From: Sphingobacterium humi
GTDB taxonomy: Bacteria > Bacteroidota > Bacteroidia > Sphingobacteriales > Sphingobacteriaceae
Direction: 5' to 3'
NCBI RefSeq assembly: GCF_009768885.1
Contig: NZ_WSQA01000006.1
Span: 1 to 64,000, forward strand
Length of the DNA: 64,000 nt
Within the stretch, counting starts at the first letter, position 1. Each line of letters opens with the position of its first letter. Positions 26,141-35,138 of the stretch are shown here, one piece after another. The notes below the pieces were generated by a model. It did no database searches. It was given only the letters and a program-made list of their open reading frames with translations, and was not told where the DNA came from. Both the position numbers and the translations under genes were made by a program.

Positions 26141-26955
26141 TACAATACCTTTACCGTCACATTTCTTAACCAGATATCATCGCCATGGTCTTGGAATCCG
26201 ATAACACCAGACTTAGACTTGCCTCCTACATTATTCAACAGCTCAAACGCCAATGGCCATTTCGCTTTGCTGAATTTACTGGTTTGCAACAGCTCCGTCC
26301 AAGATGGTGTCCAAAGGTCATATTCCACCACTTTCTCGTCATTTTGAAAATGCGTTACTTTCCCTTTATTCACCACAATCTTTGCACGGTTCCATTCACC
26401 AGCAGGAAAAGCATTCTGCGGTTTTGCAGGAATCATATCATATAAAGAAGCCGATTTACGGTTTCCATCTACGCCTTGTTTAGCATCCGGATGGTTCTGA
26501 TTATCGAGTAATTGATATTCCGGAGAAGAGATATAGATAGGTTGGTTTTTAATTTCTTTGGCTAAGAAGAAAACACCCGAGTTACCGGCATGCGAAATCT
26601 TCCATTCAAATTCCAATTCAAAGTTTTTGAAATCGTGTGCAAAGATAATATCACCACCTTCAGGTTTTTGTACACCTGCTGGTGCTTTCGAGAACTTCAG
26701 GGTGCCATTATCGATAGACCACTTATTAGGCACATGAGCTTTGTTATAGCCACGCCAGCCGGTTAAGCTCGATCCGTCAAATAACACATAAGCCCCATTG
26801 GAGTTTTTACGAAAATCCTTCAGGCTAACTTTTGCCAGATTGTTTTCTTCGTATGCAGGTTGTACCTCGTTGGCACTTGTTGCAGATTTAGTGGCACATG
26901 AACTTACAGATAGGCCAATAACGCCAATAAGCACACACACAAAATTTCTTTTCAT
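26140..26955 (-). CDS. DUF1080 (3-keto-disaccharide hydrolase-like) lipoprotein
   Basis: The 271-aa protein has a lipobox (IGVIGLSVSSCATKS, Cys about 19). A concanavalin-like beta-sandwich follows, with the family start YVLFDGSSLTGWRGY and the motifs FELEFEWKIS and NSGVFFLAKE. DUF1080 includes enzymes that cleave 3-keto-glycosides made by periplasmic or outer dehydrogenases. Whether this member is catalytic is not known. It overlaps the SGNH gene by one base, so the pair is translated together, and it probably sits in the periplasm or on the outer membrane. No oxidoreductase is in this operon. Confidence 0.88.
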   Translation of the reverse strand: MKRNFVCVLIGVIGLSVSSCATKSATSANEVQPAYEENNLAKVSLKDFRKNSNGAYVLFDGSSLTGWRGYNKAHVPNKWSIDNGTLKFSKAPAGVQKPEGGDIIFAHDFKNFELEFEWKISHAGNSGVFFLAKEIKNQPIYISSPEYQLLDNQNHPDAKQGVDGNRKSASLYDMIPAKPQNAFPAGEWNRAKIVVNKGKVTHFQNDEKVVEYDLWTPSWTELLQTSKFSKAKWPLAFELLNNVGGKSKSGVIGFQDHGDDIWLRNVTVKVL

Positions 26956-27014
26956 AGTTAAGAGTTGATTAATTCAAAGCTTAAATTTAAGGAAACAAAT
27001 TGTAATGTCAAGAC

Positions 27015-29501
27015 TTAATATTGTTGGCCTTCCATATCGCCCATATCGTTTGACTCGTTTTTACTCTTTTTACTCAAGTCTTGAATTCCAAAACGATACG
27101 AGAAGGATAAGGTCACCATGCGGCGCATCCAGCGATGCGAAAAATGGATCTGTTTATCCGGTAAGTAATTGTGCATCTCAAACTTACGGCTGTTAAATAC
27201 ATCACGCGCATTAAGCATCAGCGTCGCTCTATTCTTCAGCATTTCCTTTTTTATCGCGATATCCACACCTTTCATGGGTTCCATGCGTCCTTGCATGGTT
27301 TTCATCCCACTTCGATAATCTCCGCGCACCTGCGCCGAGAAAGTTGGTGTAAACTTCACATTCGTCGTTAAATTTCCATTCCAGTTTGCACTCTTGCGTT
27401 CTTCCAAACCTAAACCCGGTTTCGGTTGAAAATGGATCGCGGAAACATTCAGGTTTCCTGTAACATCCCACCAAGGAAAAATATTCACCTTCGAGATCAA
27501 CTCAAATCCACCAACATTCATATCCGATGCATTTTCCCATTTCGCATAGGTGATATTGGTGCGGTCGCCAACGATATCTGCAATTAAGGAGTCGTTGTAA
27601 ATAACAGGTTGCACCTCATCTTTAACCATTCTATAGAAAGCCGAGGCTACAAAATTCCATTTATCATAAAACTTAGAAAAGCTCAGTTCCGTAGCGTGAA
27701 TATCTTCGGGCATCAGGTTCGGATTTCCCTGCATGAAGTTCTGCTCGTTAGACATATCGATAAAAGGATTCACCTGCCAGCCACGCGGGCGTTGCACCCG
27801 ACGGGAATAACTCAACTGCACTTTATCGCTCTTTCCTTCGCCAACTGCATAACTTAAAAACACGCTAGGGTAAACCCTAAAATAATCCAATTTCCCTTTA
27901 TCCATGGTCATTTGCGAAGGGTTAGTCCGGTCATATCCATAAATAGTCGTATTTAAGTTGGCTTGTTCGGCACGTAAGCCTACCTGCGCACCCCAACGGC
28001 TGCTCAGCTTACGTTGGTAATTAGCATATAAGGCATGCACGGTGCTGCTCATATCAAACTCATTGGATACGGTATAATCCGGTTTAAATTCCATGCTTAA
28101 GGTATCCATTAACTCCGAAAACTGGCTTTCATCCGCATAGCGCATGATACTGCGATACCCCGCCTCAAATTTATGGTCCTCCCCCAAAGGTAAAGTATAG
28201 TCCAACTGCAGGTTCCAGTTTTTACCCATTTCAGAGGTCGTATTCTTTCGTTTCAAATCCGCAATACCGTTTGCATAGGTTTGGTGGTAGTCGTTGGTTC
28301 CATCCTCTGTATCATAGCCGAAGGAAACATTGGCCATCAGCTCCTCCCCTTCGCGGGCAAAGCTGCGTTTATAGTCCAATTGGGCATCCACCCCAATATC
28401 ATCTTCATGCTGTAAGGAATTCCGAAAACTGCTAGACCCTAATTTCGGCACATTCCAATACTGGTAATTAATCTCTCTGCCACGTTCATTGTCGCGTAAG
28501 CTTAAGTTTCCCGCCAAGCTTAAGGTATTTTTATCGTTGATATAATAATCTGTCCCTAAACGAACGGTGTGATTATAGCCCAAACGGGAGCTCACATCTT
28601 CATTTCTTGTCCGAGGGCTCACCCCTGTAATCTGCCCATTGATATATTCGGAGTTATCATTAAAGCCGTCTCCTTTAGTATTCCGTCTCGCGAAATTATA
28701 GCTACCAAAATAATTTACTTTTCCCGGTCGGTAATTTAACGTCACGCCGGCATTGGCATTTTCATAGGTTCCCCCCGAAACATTCACCGACCCGTTCAAA
28801 CCCAAACGGGCATTCTTTTTAAGGATGATATTCACAATTCCCGACTGCCCTTCCGCGTCGTAACGAGCCGAGGGGTTGGTTATAATTTCCACCTTATCGA
28901 TGGCCTCTGCGGGCAAGGATTGCAGGAAAGCGTTGATGTCCGAACCTGCCATGGCCGATTCTTTCCCATCCACTAGAATTCGAACCGAAGTCGATCCGCG
29001 CAGGCTGATGGCGCCATCCGATTCCACTTGTAGGGTCGGCACGTTGCCTAATAGGTCTTGGGCACTACCGCCAACACTCACCATACTTTGCGATACATCG
29101 AATACTTTTTTATCAATACCAATCTGTAAATCCGGAACGCGCCCTTGCACCACGACTTCAGCAATCTCTTCGCCTTCTTCTTGCAGGGTTAATTTACCGA
29201 GGTTCAGCACCTGGTTTGCCGTCAGGCTGATGTTGCCCTGGCTATAGGTTTTATGGCCTAAATAGGAGATTTGAAGGCGATAGGTACCAGCAGCGAGCCC
29301 TTCAAAACGGAATGCTCCGCTGGCACTAGTCTGCTGACCTTTAGGCGTGTTACTATTACCTGCAGGAATTAAACTGACGCTGGCCCCCACAGCCGCGCGC
29401 GTTCCGTCATGCTCGGAAACCGACCCATGAATAACGGCTTTTTGTGCAAATAAAATAAAGGGAAATAGGAAGGTGATTAATAGTATAGGTATCTTCAACA
29501 T
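27015..29501 (-). CDS. TonB-dependent receptor, outer-membrane beta-barrel family
   Basis: From the ATG at 29501 the protein has 828 aa. It contains a signal peptide (LLITFLFPFILFAQ), a carboxypeptidase-regulatory-like domain (about 20-100), a plug (about 120-215, with ISLRGSTSVRILVDGKES) and a large barrel of the OMP_b-brl_3 type. Unlike SusC it has no STN domain, no SusD partner and lacks the SusC-type plug signature. Substrate unknown; peptides, siderophores or cofactors are possible. The longer frame to 29528 adds nine residues before the signal peptide and is unlikely. A perfect palindrome lies 40-56 bp upstream. Confidence 0.87.
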   Translation of the reverse strand: MLKIPILLITFLFPFILFAQKAVIHGSVSEHDGTRAAVGASVSLIPAGNSNTPKGQQTSASGAFRFEGLAAGTYRLQISYLGHKTYSQGNISLTANQVLNLGKLTLQEEGEEIAEVVVQGRVPDLQIGIDKKVFDVSQSMVSVGGSAQDLLGNVPTLQVESDGAISLRGSTSVRILVDGKESAMAGSDINAFLQSLPAEAIDKVEIITNPSARYDAEGQSGIVNIILKKNARLGLNGSVNVSGGTYENANAGVTLNYRPGKVNYFGSYNFARRNTKGDGFNDNSEYINGQITGVSPRTRNEDVSSRLGYNHTVRLGTDYYINDKNTLSLAGNLSLRDNERGREINYQYWNVPKLGSSSFRNSLQHEDDIGVDAQLDYKRSFAREGEELMANVSFGYDTEDGTNDYHQTYANGIADLKRKNTTSEMGKNWNLQLDYTLPLGEDHKFEAGYRSIMRYADESQFSELMDTLSMEFKPDYTVSNEFDMSSTVHALYANYQRKLSSRWGAQVGLRAEQANLNTTIYGYDRTNPSQMTMDKGKLDYFRVYPSVFLSYAVGEGKSDKVQLSYSRRVQRPRGWQVNPFIDMSNEQNFMQGNPNLMPEDIHATELSFSKFYDKWNFVASAFYRMVKDEVQPVIYNDSLIADIVGDRTNITYAKWENASDMNVGGFELISKVNIFPWWDVTGNLNVSAIHFQPKPGLGLEERKSANWNGNLTTNVKFTPTFSAQVRGDYRSGMKTMQGRMEPMKGVDIAIKKEMLKNRATLMLNARDVFNSRKFEMHNYLPDKQIHFSHRWMRRMVTLSFSYRFGIQDLSKKSKNESNDMGDMEGQQY

Positions 29502-29540
29502 GTAATTCGTGTTAGCTGTATATAGCACAAATTTGCAGAA

Positions 29541-29557
29541 TAATACCCTAAGTATTA
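29541..29557. promoter_or_regulatory. palindrome, possible operator of the TonB receptor gene
   Basis: TAATAC and GTATTA are perfect inverted 6-mers around a 5-bp spacer, in the 93-bp gap between clpS and the receptor gene. No matching regulator gene lies nearby. Confidence 0.3.
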
Positions 29558-29594
29558 GGTACGTAACTTTATTATTACGCTGTAGAACCAGCTT

Positions 29595-29876
29595 TTACTC
29601 AATACTGACAGAGAGTCCTTCAGACTTTAGGATCTTCCGGTAGATTTCCATTTCGGTATAGCTTCCTTCCAAAATGGCGCATTTCCCTTTGGTATGTACG
29701 GTCCATGCAATGCGGGATGCTTCTTCTTCGCCATATTGCAGGTAATGCATCAAACATTCGATCACATGATCAAAAGTATTGACATCATCGTTCCATAATA
29801 TTAATCGATTGGACTCCTTGGTTACGGCTAGGATCTCTTCCAGGGTAAATGCTTCTGTTTCTACCTCAACGCTCAT
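29595..29876 (-). CDS. clpS: ClpS adaptor of the ClpAP/ClpCP protease
   Basis: The 93-aa protein has the ClpS core: ILWNDDVNTFDHVIECLMHY with the conserved Asn-Asp-Asp-x-N/H residues that bind N-end-rule substrates, then EEASRIAWTVHTKGKCAILEG with the His contacting the Clp N-domain, and the terminal EGLSVSIE. It delivers proteins with bulky N-terminal residues to the Clp ATPase in the cytosol. Length and motifs are normal. The ATG begins just 4 nt after a -7 box, so the mRNA is probably leaderless. The Clp ATPase gene is not in the window. Confidence 0.95.
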   Translation of the reverse strand: MSVEVETEAFTLEEILAVTKESNRLILWNDDVNTFDHVIECLMHYLQYGEEEASRIAWTVHTKGKCAILEGSYTEMEIYRKILKSEGLSVSIE

Positions 29877-29880
29877 ACCG

Positions 29881-29888
29881 CAAAAATA
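29881..29888 (-). promoter_or_regulatory. -7 box giving a probable leaderless clpS mRNA
   Basis: TATTTTTG on the minus strand, then CGGT, then the clpS ATG. No clear -33 box is seen at the standard distance. Confidence 0.5.
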
Positions 29889-29910
29889 GCTTATTTTTCA
29901 AATAATTCCT

Positions 29911-29918
29911 TAATTTTG
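29911..29918 (+). promoter_or_regulatory. -7 box of the FabH-like gene
   Basis: TAATTTTG lies 26 nt before the ATG at 29945. It shows that a longer TTG-started frame from 29924 is not used. It is divergent from the clpS -7 box, with 22 bp between them. Confidence 0.6.
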
Positions 29919-29944
29919 CCGAATTGTTTATTAATTATGACCCT

Positions 29945-30991
29945 ATGTTTCAATCAAAAATAGCAGGATTGGGCTACTACGTCCCGAAGAACGTATATAC
30001 CAATCAAGATATGACCCGCTTTATGGAAACCAGCGATGAGTGGATCCAAGAACGTACCGGCATTAAGGAACGTCGCTTTGCCGATCGCGTAGGTGAAACC
30101 ACCACCAGCATGGCTGTAGAAGCTTCTAAAATCGCTATCGAACGTGCCAATACAACGGCAGAAGAAATAGATTTCATTATTTTTGCCACCCTTTCTCCGG
30201 ACTATTACTTCCCGGGCTGTGGGGTTTTGTTACAACGGGAAATGGGCATGAAAGAAGTAGGCGCCTTGGATGTTCGCAATCAATGCTCAGGCTTTGTGTA
30301 TGCCTTATCAATTGCCGACCAGTTTATCAAAACGGGTATGTATAAAAACATTTTAGTAGTAGGTTCCGAAAAGCATTCCTTTGCCTTGGATTTCTCGACC
30401 CGTGGGCGCGCTGTTTCCGTTATTTTTGGCGATGGTGCTGGTGCCGTTGTACTACAACCGACTACTGAAGCCGGAAAAGGGATTTTATCTACCCACCTAC
30501 ATTCCGATGGTGCTGACGCTGAAAAGCTAGCCATGTATTATCCGGGCGCTTCGGCAGGCTGCTATTTAGATGAAATGCCGAAATGGCCAGAACAAGAACT
30601 GGGCGGCATGCTCATGACGAAGGAAATGTTGGAAGATGGCTCTGCTTTCCCGTATATGGATGGTCAGGCGGTATTTAAGAAAGCGGTAGTGAAATTTCCA
30701 GAAGTTATTGGAGAAGCTTTAGCGAAGAATGAGTTGAAGACAAGCGATATCGATATGTTGATTCCACATCAGGCCAACCTGCGCATTTCCCAATTTGTGC
30801 AGAAAACATTAGGCCTGTCCGATGATCAGGTATTCAACAATATTCAAAAATATGGTAATACCACTGCAGCCTCCGTTCCTATTGCCTTATGCGAGGCGTG
30901 GGAAGAAGGTAAGATTAAAGATGGCGACCTAGTTTGTTTAGCGGCCTTTGGTGCCGGCTTTACCTGGGGTTCGGCCTTAATCCGTTGGTAA
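29945..30991 (+). CDS. 3-oxoacyl-ACP synthase III-like (FabH family)
   Basis: The 348-aa enzyme has the complete FabH triad: Cys114 in VRNQCSGFVYAL, His275 in IPHQANLRI and Asn305 in YGNTTAAS. The N-terminal ETSDEWIQERTGIKERRF and the glycine-rich FGDGAGAVVL are typical. FabH condenses acyl-CoA with malonyl-ACP to begin fatty-acid synthesis. Bacteroidota often have several FabH-like proteins, some acting in other pathways. The insert MYYPGASAGCYLDEMPKW (about 197-214) is longer than in E. coli FabH, so a special role is possible. There are no acyl carrier genes around it, and it ends at a bidirectional terminator. Confidence 0.87.
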   Translation: MFQSKIAGLGYYVPKNVYTNQDMTRFMETSDEWIQERTGIKERRFADRVGETTTSMAVEASKIAIERANTTAEEIDFIIFATLSPDYYFPGCGVLLQREMGMKEVGALDVRNQCSGFVYALSIADQFIKTGMYKNILVVGSEKHSFALDFSTRGRAVSVIFGDGAGAVVLQPTTEAGKGILSTHLHSDGADAEKLAMYYPGASAGCYLDEMPKWPEQELGGMLMTKEMLEDGSAFPYMDGQAVFKKAVVKFPEVIGEALAKNELKTSDIDMLIPHQANLRISQFVQKTLGLSDDQVFNNIQKYGNTTAASVPIALCEAWEEGKIKDGDLVCLAAFGAGFTWGSALIRW

Positions 30992-30995
30992 AACA

Positions 30996-31021
30996 AAAGG
31001 GCTGCTCTTAGGCAGCCCTTT
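30996..31021. terminator. bidirectional intrinsic terminator
   Basis: AAAGGGCTGC (30996-31005) pairs with GCAGCCCTTT (31012-31021) around a 6-nt loop, between the convergent fabH-like and hydroxylase genes. Confidence 0.85.
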
Positions 31022-31025
31022 CTTA

Positions 31026-31706
31026 TTAAATCTTTTGCGGTAATTTTTCTTTTTCTACCGCGGTCTTGCTAGCCTTTGCGGCCTTTTTCTTTGGAAAACC
31101 AGAGTCAAAAATCGCATCCCACAGGCTGGAACTTACGCCAAATCCCTTTTCCGGATCCGAGTAATGGTGCAACATATGGTGATCTTTGATCCGTTTAAAT
31201 AAACCGGATTTAAAATTCGCATGATGCATAGCATAATGGCATTCATCATAGATTAAATAACCCAATAAAAAGCCTCCAAAAAATGCAGCAAGGGTATATT
31301 CATTAAAAAACAAACTAAATAGCAGATAGATAATGGTCGCCATGGGAATGCTTGCCGATAATGGCATCACCAAGCGCAGGCGATCCTTTGGAAAATCATG
31401 GTGAACCCCATGAAAAATAAAATGTATCCGTTGTCCCCAGGCCGATTTAGGCTCAAAATGAAACACCCATCGGTGTAATACATATTCTGCCAGCGTCCAA
31501 AAGGCCAATCCGAACAAATAATAAGCAACGACAGTACCAACGGCAAGCTCGCCCGGTACCAGCGCCTTCCACACAAAATAAATAATCACAGGAACCCAGA
31601 ATAGCAAAGGCACCGTAAAATGCACCTTTGTTAAAGATTCCAAAAAATCATTCTTAAACATCCTAGAGGATTCCGTGGAATTGGAAACATATAATTTCTT
31701 TGCCAT
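31026..31706 (-). CDS. fatty-acid/sphingolipid hydroxylase, FA2H-like (sterol desaturase superfamily)
   Basis: The 226-aa membrane enzyme has all the di-iron histidine boxes: HRWVFH (78-83), HGVHH (99-103), HYAMHH (157-162) and HHMLHH (176-181), plus about four membrane segments. The box order and the HGVHHDFP form match eukaryotic FA2H/Scs7 without their cytochrome b5 domain. In an organism of this kind it would 2-hydroxylate fatty acids of sphingolipids, a known lipid class of Sphingobacteria; the substrate is inferred. An electron donor is not encoded nearby. The C-terminal tail is rich in Lys and Ala. Confidence 0.83.
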   Translation of the reverse strand: MAKKLYVSNSTESSRMFKNDFLESLTKVHFTVPLLFWVPVIIYFVWKALVPGELAVGTVVAYYLFGLAFWTLAEYVLHRWVFHFEPKSAWGQRIHFIFHGVHHDFPKDRLRLVMPLSASIPMATIIYLLFSLFFNEYTLAAFFGGFLLGYLIYDECHYAMHHANFKSGLFKRIKDHHMLHHYSDPEKGFGVSSSLWDAIFDSGFPKKKAAKASKTAVEKEKLPQKI

Positions 31707-31757
31707 ATCCGAGTTTTATTATGCGCCGAATTCCAGGGAGAACCTAGCAATCGGAGC

Positions 31758-31786
31758 CAAAATTAGGGTAATTAATGTAGAACAAA
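31758..31786 (-). promoter_or_regulatory. promoter of the FA2H-like gene
   Basis: On the minus strand TTTG (31786-31783) and TAATTTTG (31765-31758) are separated by 17 bp, 51 nt upstream of the ATG. The rest of the 238-bp gap to the atp terminator shows no gene. Confidence 0.5.
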
Positions 31787-31896
31787 TGTAAGTATAAAAA
31801 TGTTCGGGGGCACCCCATAAACTGATATTTTGACAATATTACGATAAAAGTCAAAACAATAGGATGAGGCAGATACCGAGCGGTTTAAAGCCAAAA

Positions 31897-31923
31897 AAAG
31901 CCGCTACAATAAGTAGCGGCTTT
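31897..31923 (-). terminator. terminator of the ATP synthase operon
   Basis: AAAGCCGCTAC (31897-31907) and GTAGCGGCTTT (31913-31923) form an 11-bp stem with a 5-nt loop. In the minus direction it is followed by TTTTTGGCTTT. Confidence 0.85.
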
Positions 31924-31944
31924 CCTTATACAAATACAATGTGC

Positions 31945-32826
31945 TTATCCATTGGAAAGGGCTGCAGCACCGGAAACAATCTCTGTTAACTCGGTTGTAA
32001 TTGCAGCTTGACGAGCTTGGTTGTATGATAATTTCAACTGACGTAATAAGTCACCCGCGTTTTCGGTTGCTTTATCCATCGCTGTCATACGCGCCCCATG
32101 TTCAGAAGCATTGGAATCAAGAACTGCTTTAAACAGTTGAATCTTGATCGCTTTCGGAATCAACTCCTCAATAATCTTTTCTTTAGAAGGTTCGATAATA
32201 TAATCTAACTCCGCGGCTACATCATTATTCTTTTCCTCAGGCAACAGAGGTAAGAGTTGCTCTGACGTTAAGATCTGCATAGCTGCGTTGCGGAATTGGT
32301 TGTAAACCACCTCAACACGGTCGATATGACCTTCCTTGAATTGCTCCATCACATAATCCGTCACCTTGGATACATTTTCAAAATCCAGGTTATTGAACAA
32401 TTCATTGTGGTTACCAATTACATTAAAATTACGTCTGCTAAAGAAATCATGACCTCTTTTACCGATAGCAATAATACTAACATCGCCCCTAGCGAACTGA
32501 TCGGCATATTTATTAGCGATCAAGGCATTGGCAGTTTTAATAGCATTCGCATTGAACGCCCCGGCCAATCCTCTGTTCGAGGTTACCACAATAATCAACA
32601 CCTTAGTTGGGATACGATCTTGGGTATATGGCGAATTATTACCTTCTACAGATGCGGAAACTTGTGCTAAGATATCTCTAAGCTTGTTGGCATAGGGACG
32701 CAATTGCACAATAGCATTTGTCGCGCGCTTCAACTTAGCTGCCGAAACCATTTTCATGGCTTTGGTAATCTGCTGCGTCGAGCTGACTGAGGTAATACGA
32801 TTTCTAACTTCTTTTAAGTTTGCCAT
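31945..32826 (-). CDS. atpG: ATP synthase gamma subunit
   Basis: The gamma subunit is the rotating central stalk of F1. The 293-aa protein starts with LKEVRNRITSVSSTQQITKAMKMVSAAKLKRA, split over a helix hairpin that enters the alpha/beta ring, and ends with the conserved C-terminal helix MDKATENAGDLLRQLKLSYNQARQAAITTEL followed by EIVSG. The length is normal. It is the last gene of the operon, separated from atpA by 115 bp that contain an imperfect repeat. The beta and epsilon genes (atpD, atpC) do not follow; in many Bacteroidota they lie elsewhere. Confidence 0.97.
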   Translation of the reverse strand: MANLKEVRNRITSVSSTQQITKAMKMVSAAKLKRATNAIVQLRPYANKLRDILAQVSASVEGNNSPYTQDRIPTKVLIIVVTSNRGLAGAFNANAIKTANALIANKYADQFARGDVSIIAIGKRGHDFFSRRNFNVIGNHNELFNNLDFENVSKVTDYVMEQFKEGHIDRVEVVYNQFRNAAMQILTSEQLLPLLPEEKNNDVAAELDYIIEPSKEKIIEELIPKAIKIQLFKAVLDSNASEHGARMTAMDKATENAGDLLRQLKLSYNQARQAAITTELTEIVSGAAALSNG

Positions 32827-32839
32827 AAATCTTATTTAG

Positions 32840-32940
32840 ACTGTAAGCGGGGAGATTTGAGATGCATAAACGGATACATTCCTAAACAGAAATACTGCCG
32901 TCTGCCTATCTCAGACCTCTCCTCTCACATCTCTTATCTA
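32840..32940. repeat. imperfect inverted repeat in the atpA-atpG gap
   Basis: Purine-rich GGGGAGATTTGAGATGCAT at one end faces pyrimidine-rich CTCAGACCTCTCCTCTCACATCTC at the other, so the RNA can fold imperfectly. GAGATnTGAGAT-like words are suggestive of REP-type intergenic repeats. It is the only long gap among the genes after atpB. Confidence 0.4.
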
Positions 32941-32941
32941 A

Positions 32942-34516
32942 TTAATATTTTGAAGCTAATTCTTTAGCTACTTTTTCTAACACGTCTGTTAACTCATCAG
33001 AGAATTTACCCGCTTTAAGCGCTGATAAAACTTCAGGATGACGTTGTTCTAGTTGCGTCAAATATTCTGCTTCGAACTCACGCACTTTATTTACCGGTAC
33101 ACTACGTAATAAACCTTTAGTACCTGCGTAAATAATCGCTACTTGTTTCTCTACAGAAACTGGAGAGTATTGACCTTGTTTCAAGATCTCTACGTTACGA
33201 ACACCTTTATCTAATACGGCTTTGGTTGCTGCATCTAAATCCGAACCGAATTTCGCGAAAGCTTCCAACTCACGGTATTGAGCTTGGTCAAGTTTCAAGG
33301 TACCAGCTACTTTCTTCATCGATTTAATCTGCGCATTACCACCTACACGTGATACCGAGATACCTACGTTGATCGCTGGACGGATACCTGCGTTAAATAA
33401 GTTCGACTCCAAGAAAATCTGACCATCCGTAATGGAAATTACGTTGGTAGGGATATACGCTGATACGTCACCCGCTTGCGTTTCAATAATTGGAAGTGCT
33501 GTTAATGAACCACCACCTTTTACCAAATGCTTGATAGACTCTGGTAAGTCATTCATGTTACGCGCGATTTCATCGGAAGAGTTGATTTTCGCTGCACGCT
33601 CTAATAAACGAGAGTGAAGGTAGAATACGTCTCCTGGGTATGCCTCACGGCCTGGAGGACGTTTCAACAATAAAGACACCTCACGGTAAGCCACCGCTTG
33701 TTTCGACAAGTCATCATAAACGATCAAAGCCGGACGACCTGTATCGCGGAAGAACTCACCGATGGCAGCACCCGCCATTGGCGCGTAGAACTGCAAAGGC
33801 GCAGGATCTGCTGCAGAAGCCGCAACAACAACCGTGTAAGGCATTGCTCCGTTTTCCTCTAAGGTACGAACGATGTTCGCCACAGTAGAGTTCTTCTGTC
33901 CTACAGCAACATATATACAGAATACTGGTTGACCAGCATCATAAAATTCTTTTTGATTTAAGATGGTATCGATACATACCGCAGTTTTACCTGTCTGACG
34001 GTCACCGATTACCAACTCACGTTGGCCACGTCCAATTGGAATCATCGCGTCAATCGCTTTGATACCTGTTTGCAATGGCTCTGTTACCGGTTGACGGAAG
34101 ATAACACCTGGCGCTTTACGCTCAATAGGCATCTCGTAAGTTTCCCCAGCAATAGGTCCTTTACCATCAATAGGCTGACCTAAGGTGTTCACCACACGTC
34201 CTAACATTCCTTCACCTACTTGTAGGGAAGCAATACGGTTAGTACGTTTGATCGTATCTCCTTCTTTAATTTCATCGGAAGAACCCAAGATTACAACACC
34301 CACGTTGTCTTCTTCTAAGTTCAATACAATACCTTGTAGTCCGTTAGCAAATTCAACCAACTCACCTGATTGAACTTTTGTTAAGCCGTAAACACGTGCA
34401 ATACCATCACCCACCTGGAGTACGGTACCCACTTCTTCTAACTCGGCTTCTGACTTAAAGCCTGACAATTGCTCTCTAAGAATTGCCGAAACTTCATCTG
34501 GTCTTACCTCTATCAT
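32942..34516 (-). CDS. atpA: ATP synthase alpha subunit
   Basis: The 524-aa F1 subunit alternates with beta in the catalytic ring and binds nucleotide non-catalytically. It carries the P-loop GDRQTGKT (171-178), the preceding [18 protein letters not shown] split over its strand, and the family signature [14 protein letters not shown] near residue 380. The length is at the upper normal limit for Bacteroidota. It starts with an ATG 52 nt after the atpH stop. All landmarks are present. Confidence 0.98.
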   Translation of the reverse strand: MIEVRPDEVSAILREQLSGFKSEAELEEVGTVLQVGDGIARVYGLTKVQSGELVEFANGLQGIVLNLEEDNVGVVILGSSDEIKEGDTIKRTNRIASLQVGEGMLGRVVNTLGQPIDGKGPIAGETYEMPIERKAPGVIFRQPVTEPLQTGIKAIDAMIPIGRGQRELVIGDRQTGKTAVCIDTILNQKEFYDAGQPVFCIYVAVGQKNSTVANIVRTLEENGAMPYTVVVAASAADPAPLQFYAPMAGAAIGEFFRDTGRPALIVYDDLSKQAVAYREVSLLLKRPPGREAYPGDVFYLHSRLLERAAKINSSDEIARNMNDLPESIKHLVKGGGSLTALPIIETQAGDVSAYIPTNVISITDGQIFLESNLFNAGIRPAINVGISVSRVGGNAQIKSMKKVAGTLKLDQAQYRELEAFAKFGSDLDAATKAVLDKGVRNVEILKQGQYSPVSVEKQVAIIYAGTKGLLRSVPVNKVREFEAEYLTQLEQRHPEVLSALKAGKFSDELTDVLEKVAKELASKY

Positions 34517-34568
34517 TGTTTAAATTCGTATAAGGGGTTTTTATTCTATTATTTCTTGTCTTCGAAGA

Positions 34569-35111
34569 TTAGTTTAATCCTTCGAAATGTCTTTCTAGCT
34601 TCGCTAATTTACCATCGATACTGGTATCAATCTGTCTGTCGCCAACACGTACCACAAAGCCACCAATTAAAGATTTATCAACCTTATTGGTCAATAACAC
34701 CTCTTTATTAATTTGTTGAGCAATGGTTGCACGTAGGGATTCCAAATTCGCCTCAGATAAAGGGCTTGCCGAAGTAACCTCAGCTTTTACAATGCCTTTT
34801 ACCTCATTGTAGGCTGCAATAAACTCTTGCGCTGTTGCAAATACTAAATCAGCACGTCCTTTAGTCACCATAATACGGAAGAAATCCAAAATGGTAGAGT
34901 TTACTTTGCCTTGAAATAGGGCATTTAAAATACCTAATTTCTTATCTGTTTTAATGATTGGATTCTTTAAAACAGCTTGCAATTCCGCATTCGATTTAAT
35001 TAAGGCAACAATGGCATCCATGTCTTCCTTAACGGCATCTAAGGTATTTTGCTCGTTAGACAAATCAATTAATGATTTGGCATATCGGGAAGCAACTTTG
35101 AAAACTGACAT
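34569..35111 (-). CDS. atpH: ATP synthase delta subunit
   Basis: The 180-aa protein is the delta (OSCP) part of the peripheral stalk that joins F1 to the b subunits. The N-terminal six-helix domain starts with VASRYAKSLIDLSNEQNTLD. The C-terminal part has the family pattern IVKAEVTSASPLSEANLESL and the glycine-rich LIGGFVVRVGDRQIDTSIDGKL split in two strands. Its place between atpF and atpA is the usual one. Sequence divergence is typical for delta. Confidence 0.95.
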   Translation of the reverse strand: MSVFKVASRYAKSLIDLSNEQNTLDAVKEDMDAIVALIKSNAELQAVLKNPIIKTDKKLGILNALFQGKVNSTILDFFRIMVTKGRADLVFATAQEFIAAYNEVKGIVKAEVTSASPLSEANLESLRATIAQQINKEVLLTNKVDKSLIGGFVVRVGDRQIDTSIDGKLAKLERHFEGLN

Positions 35112-35138
35112 ACGTTAATTCTAAATTTTAGTAAGCTA

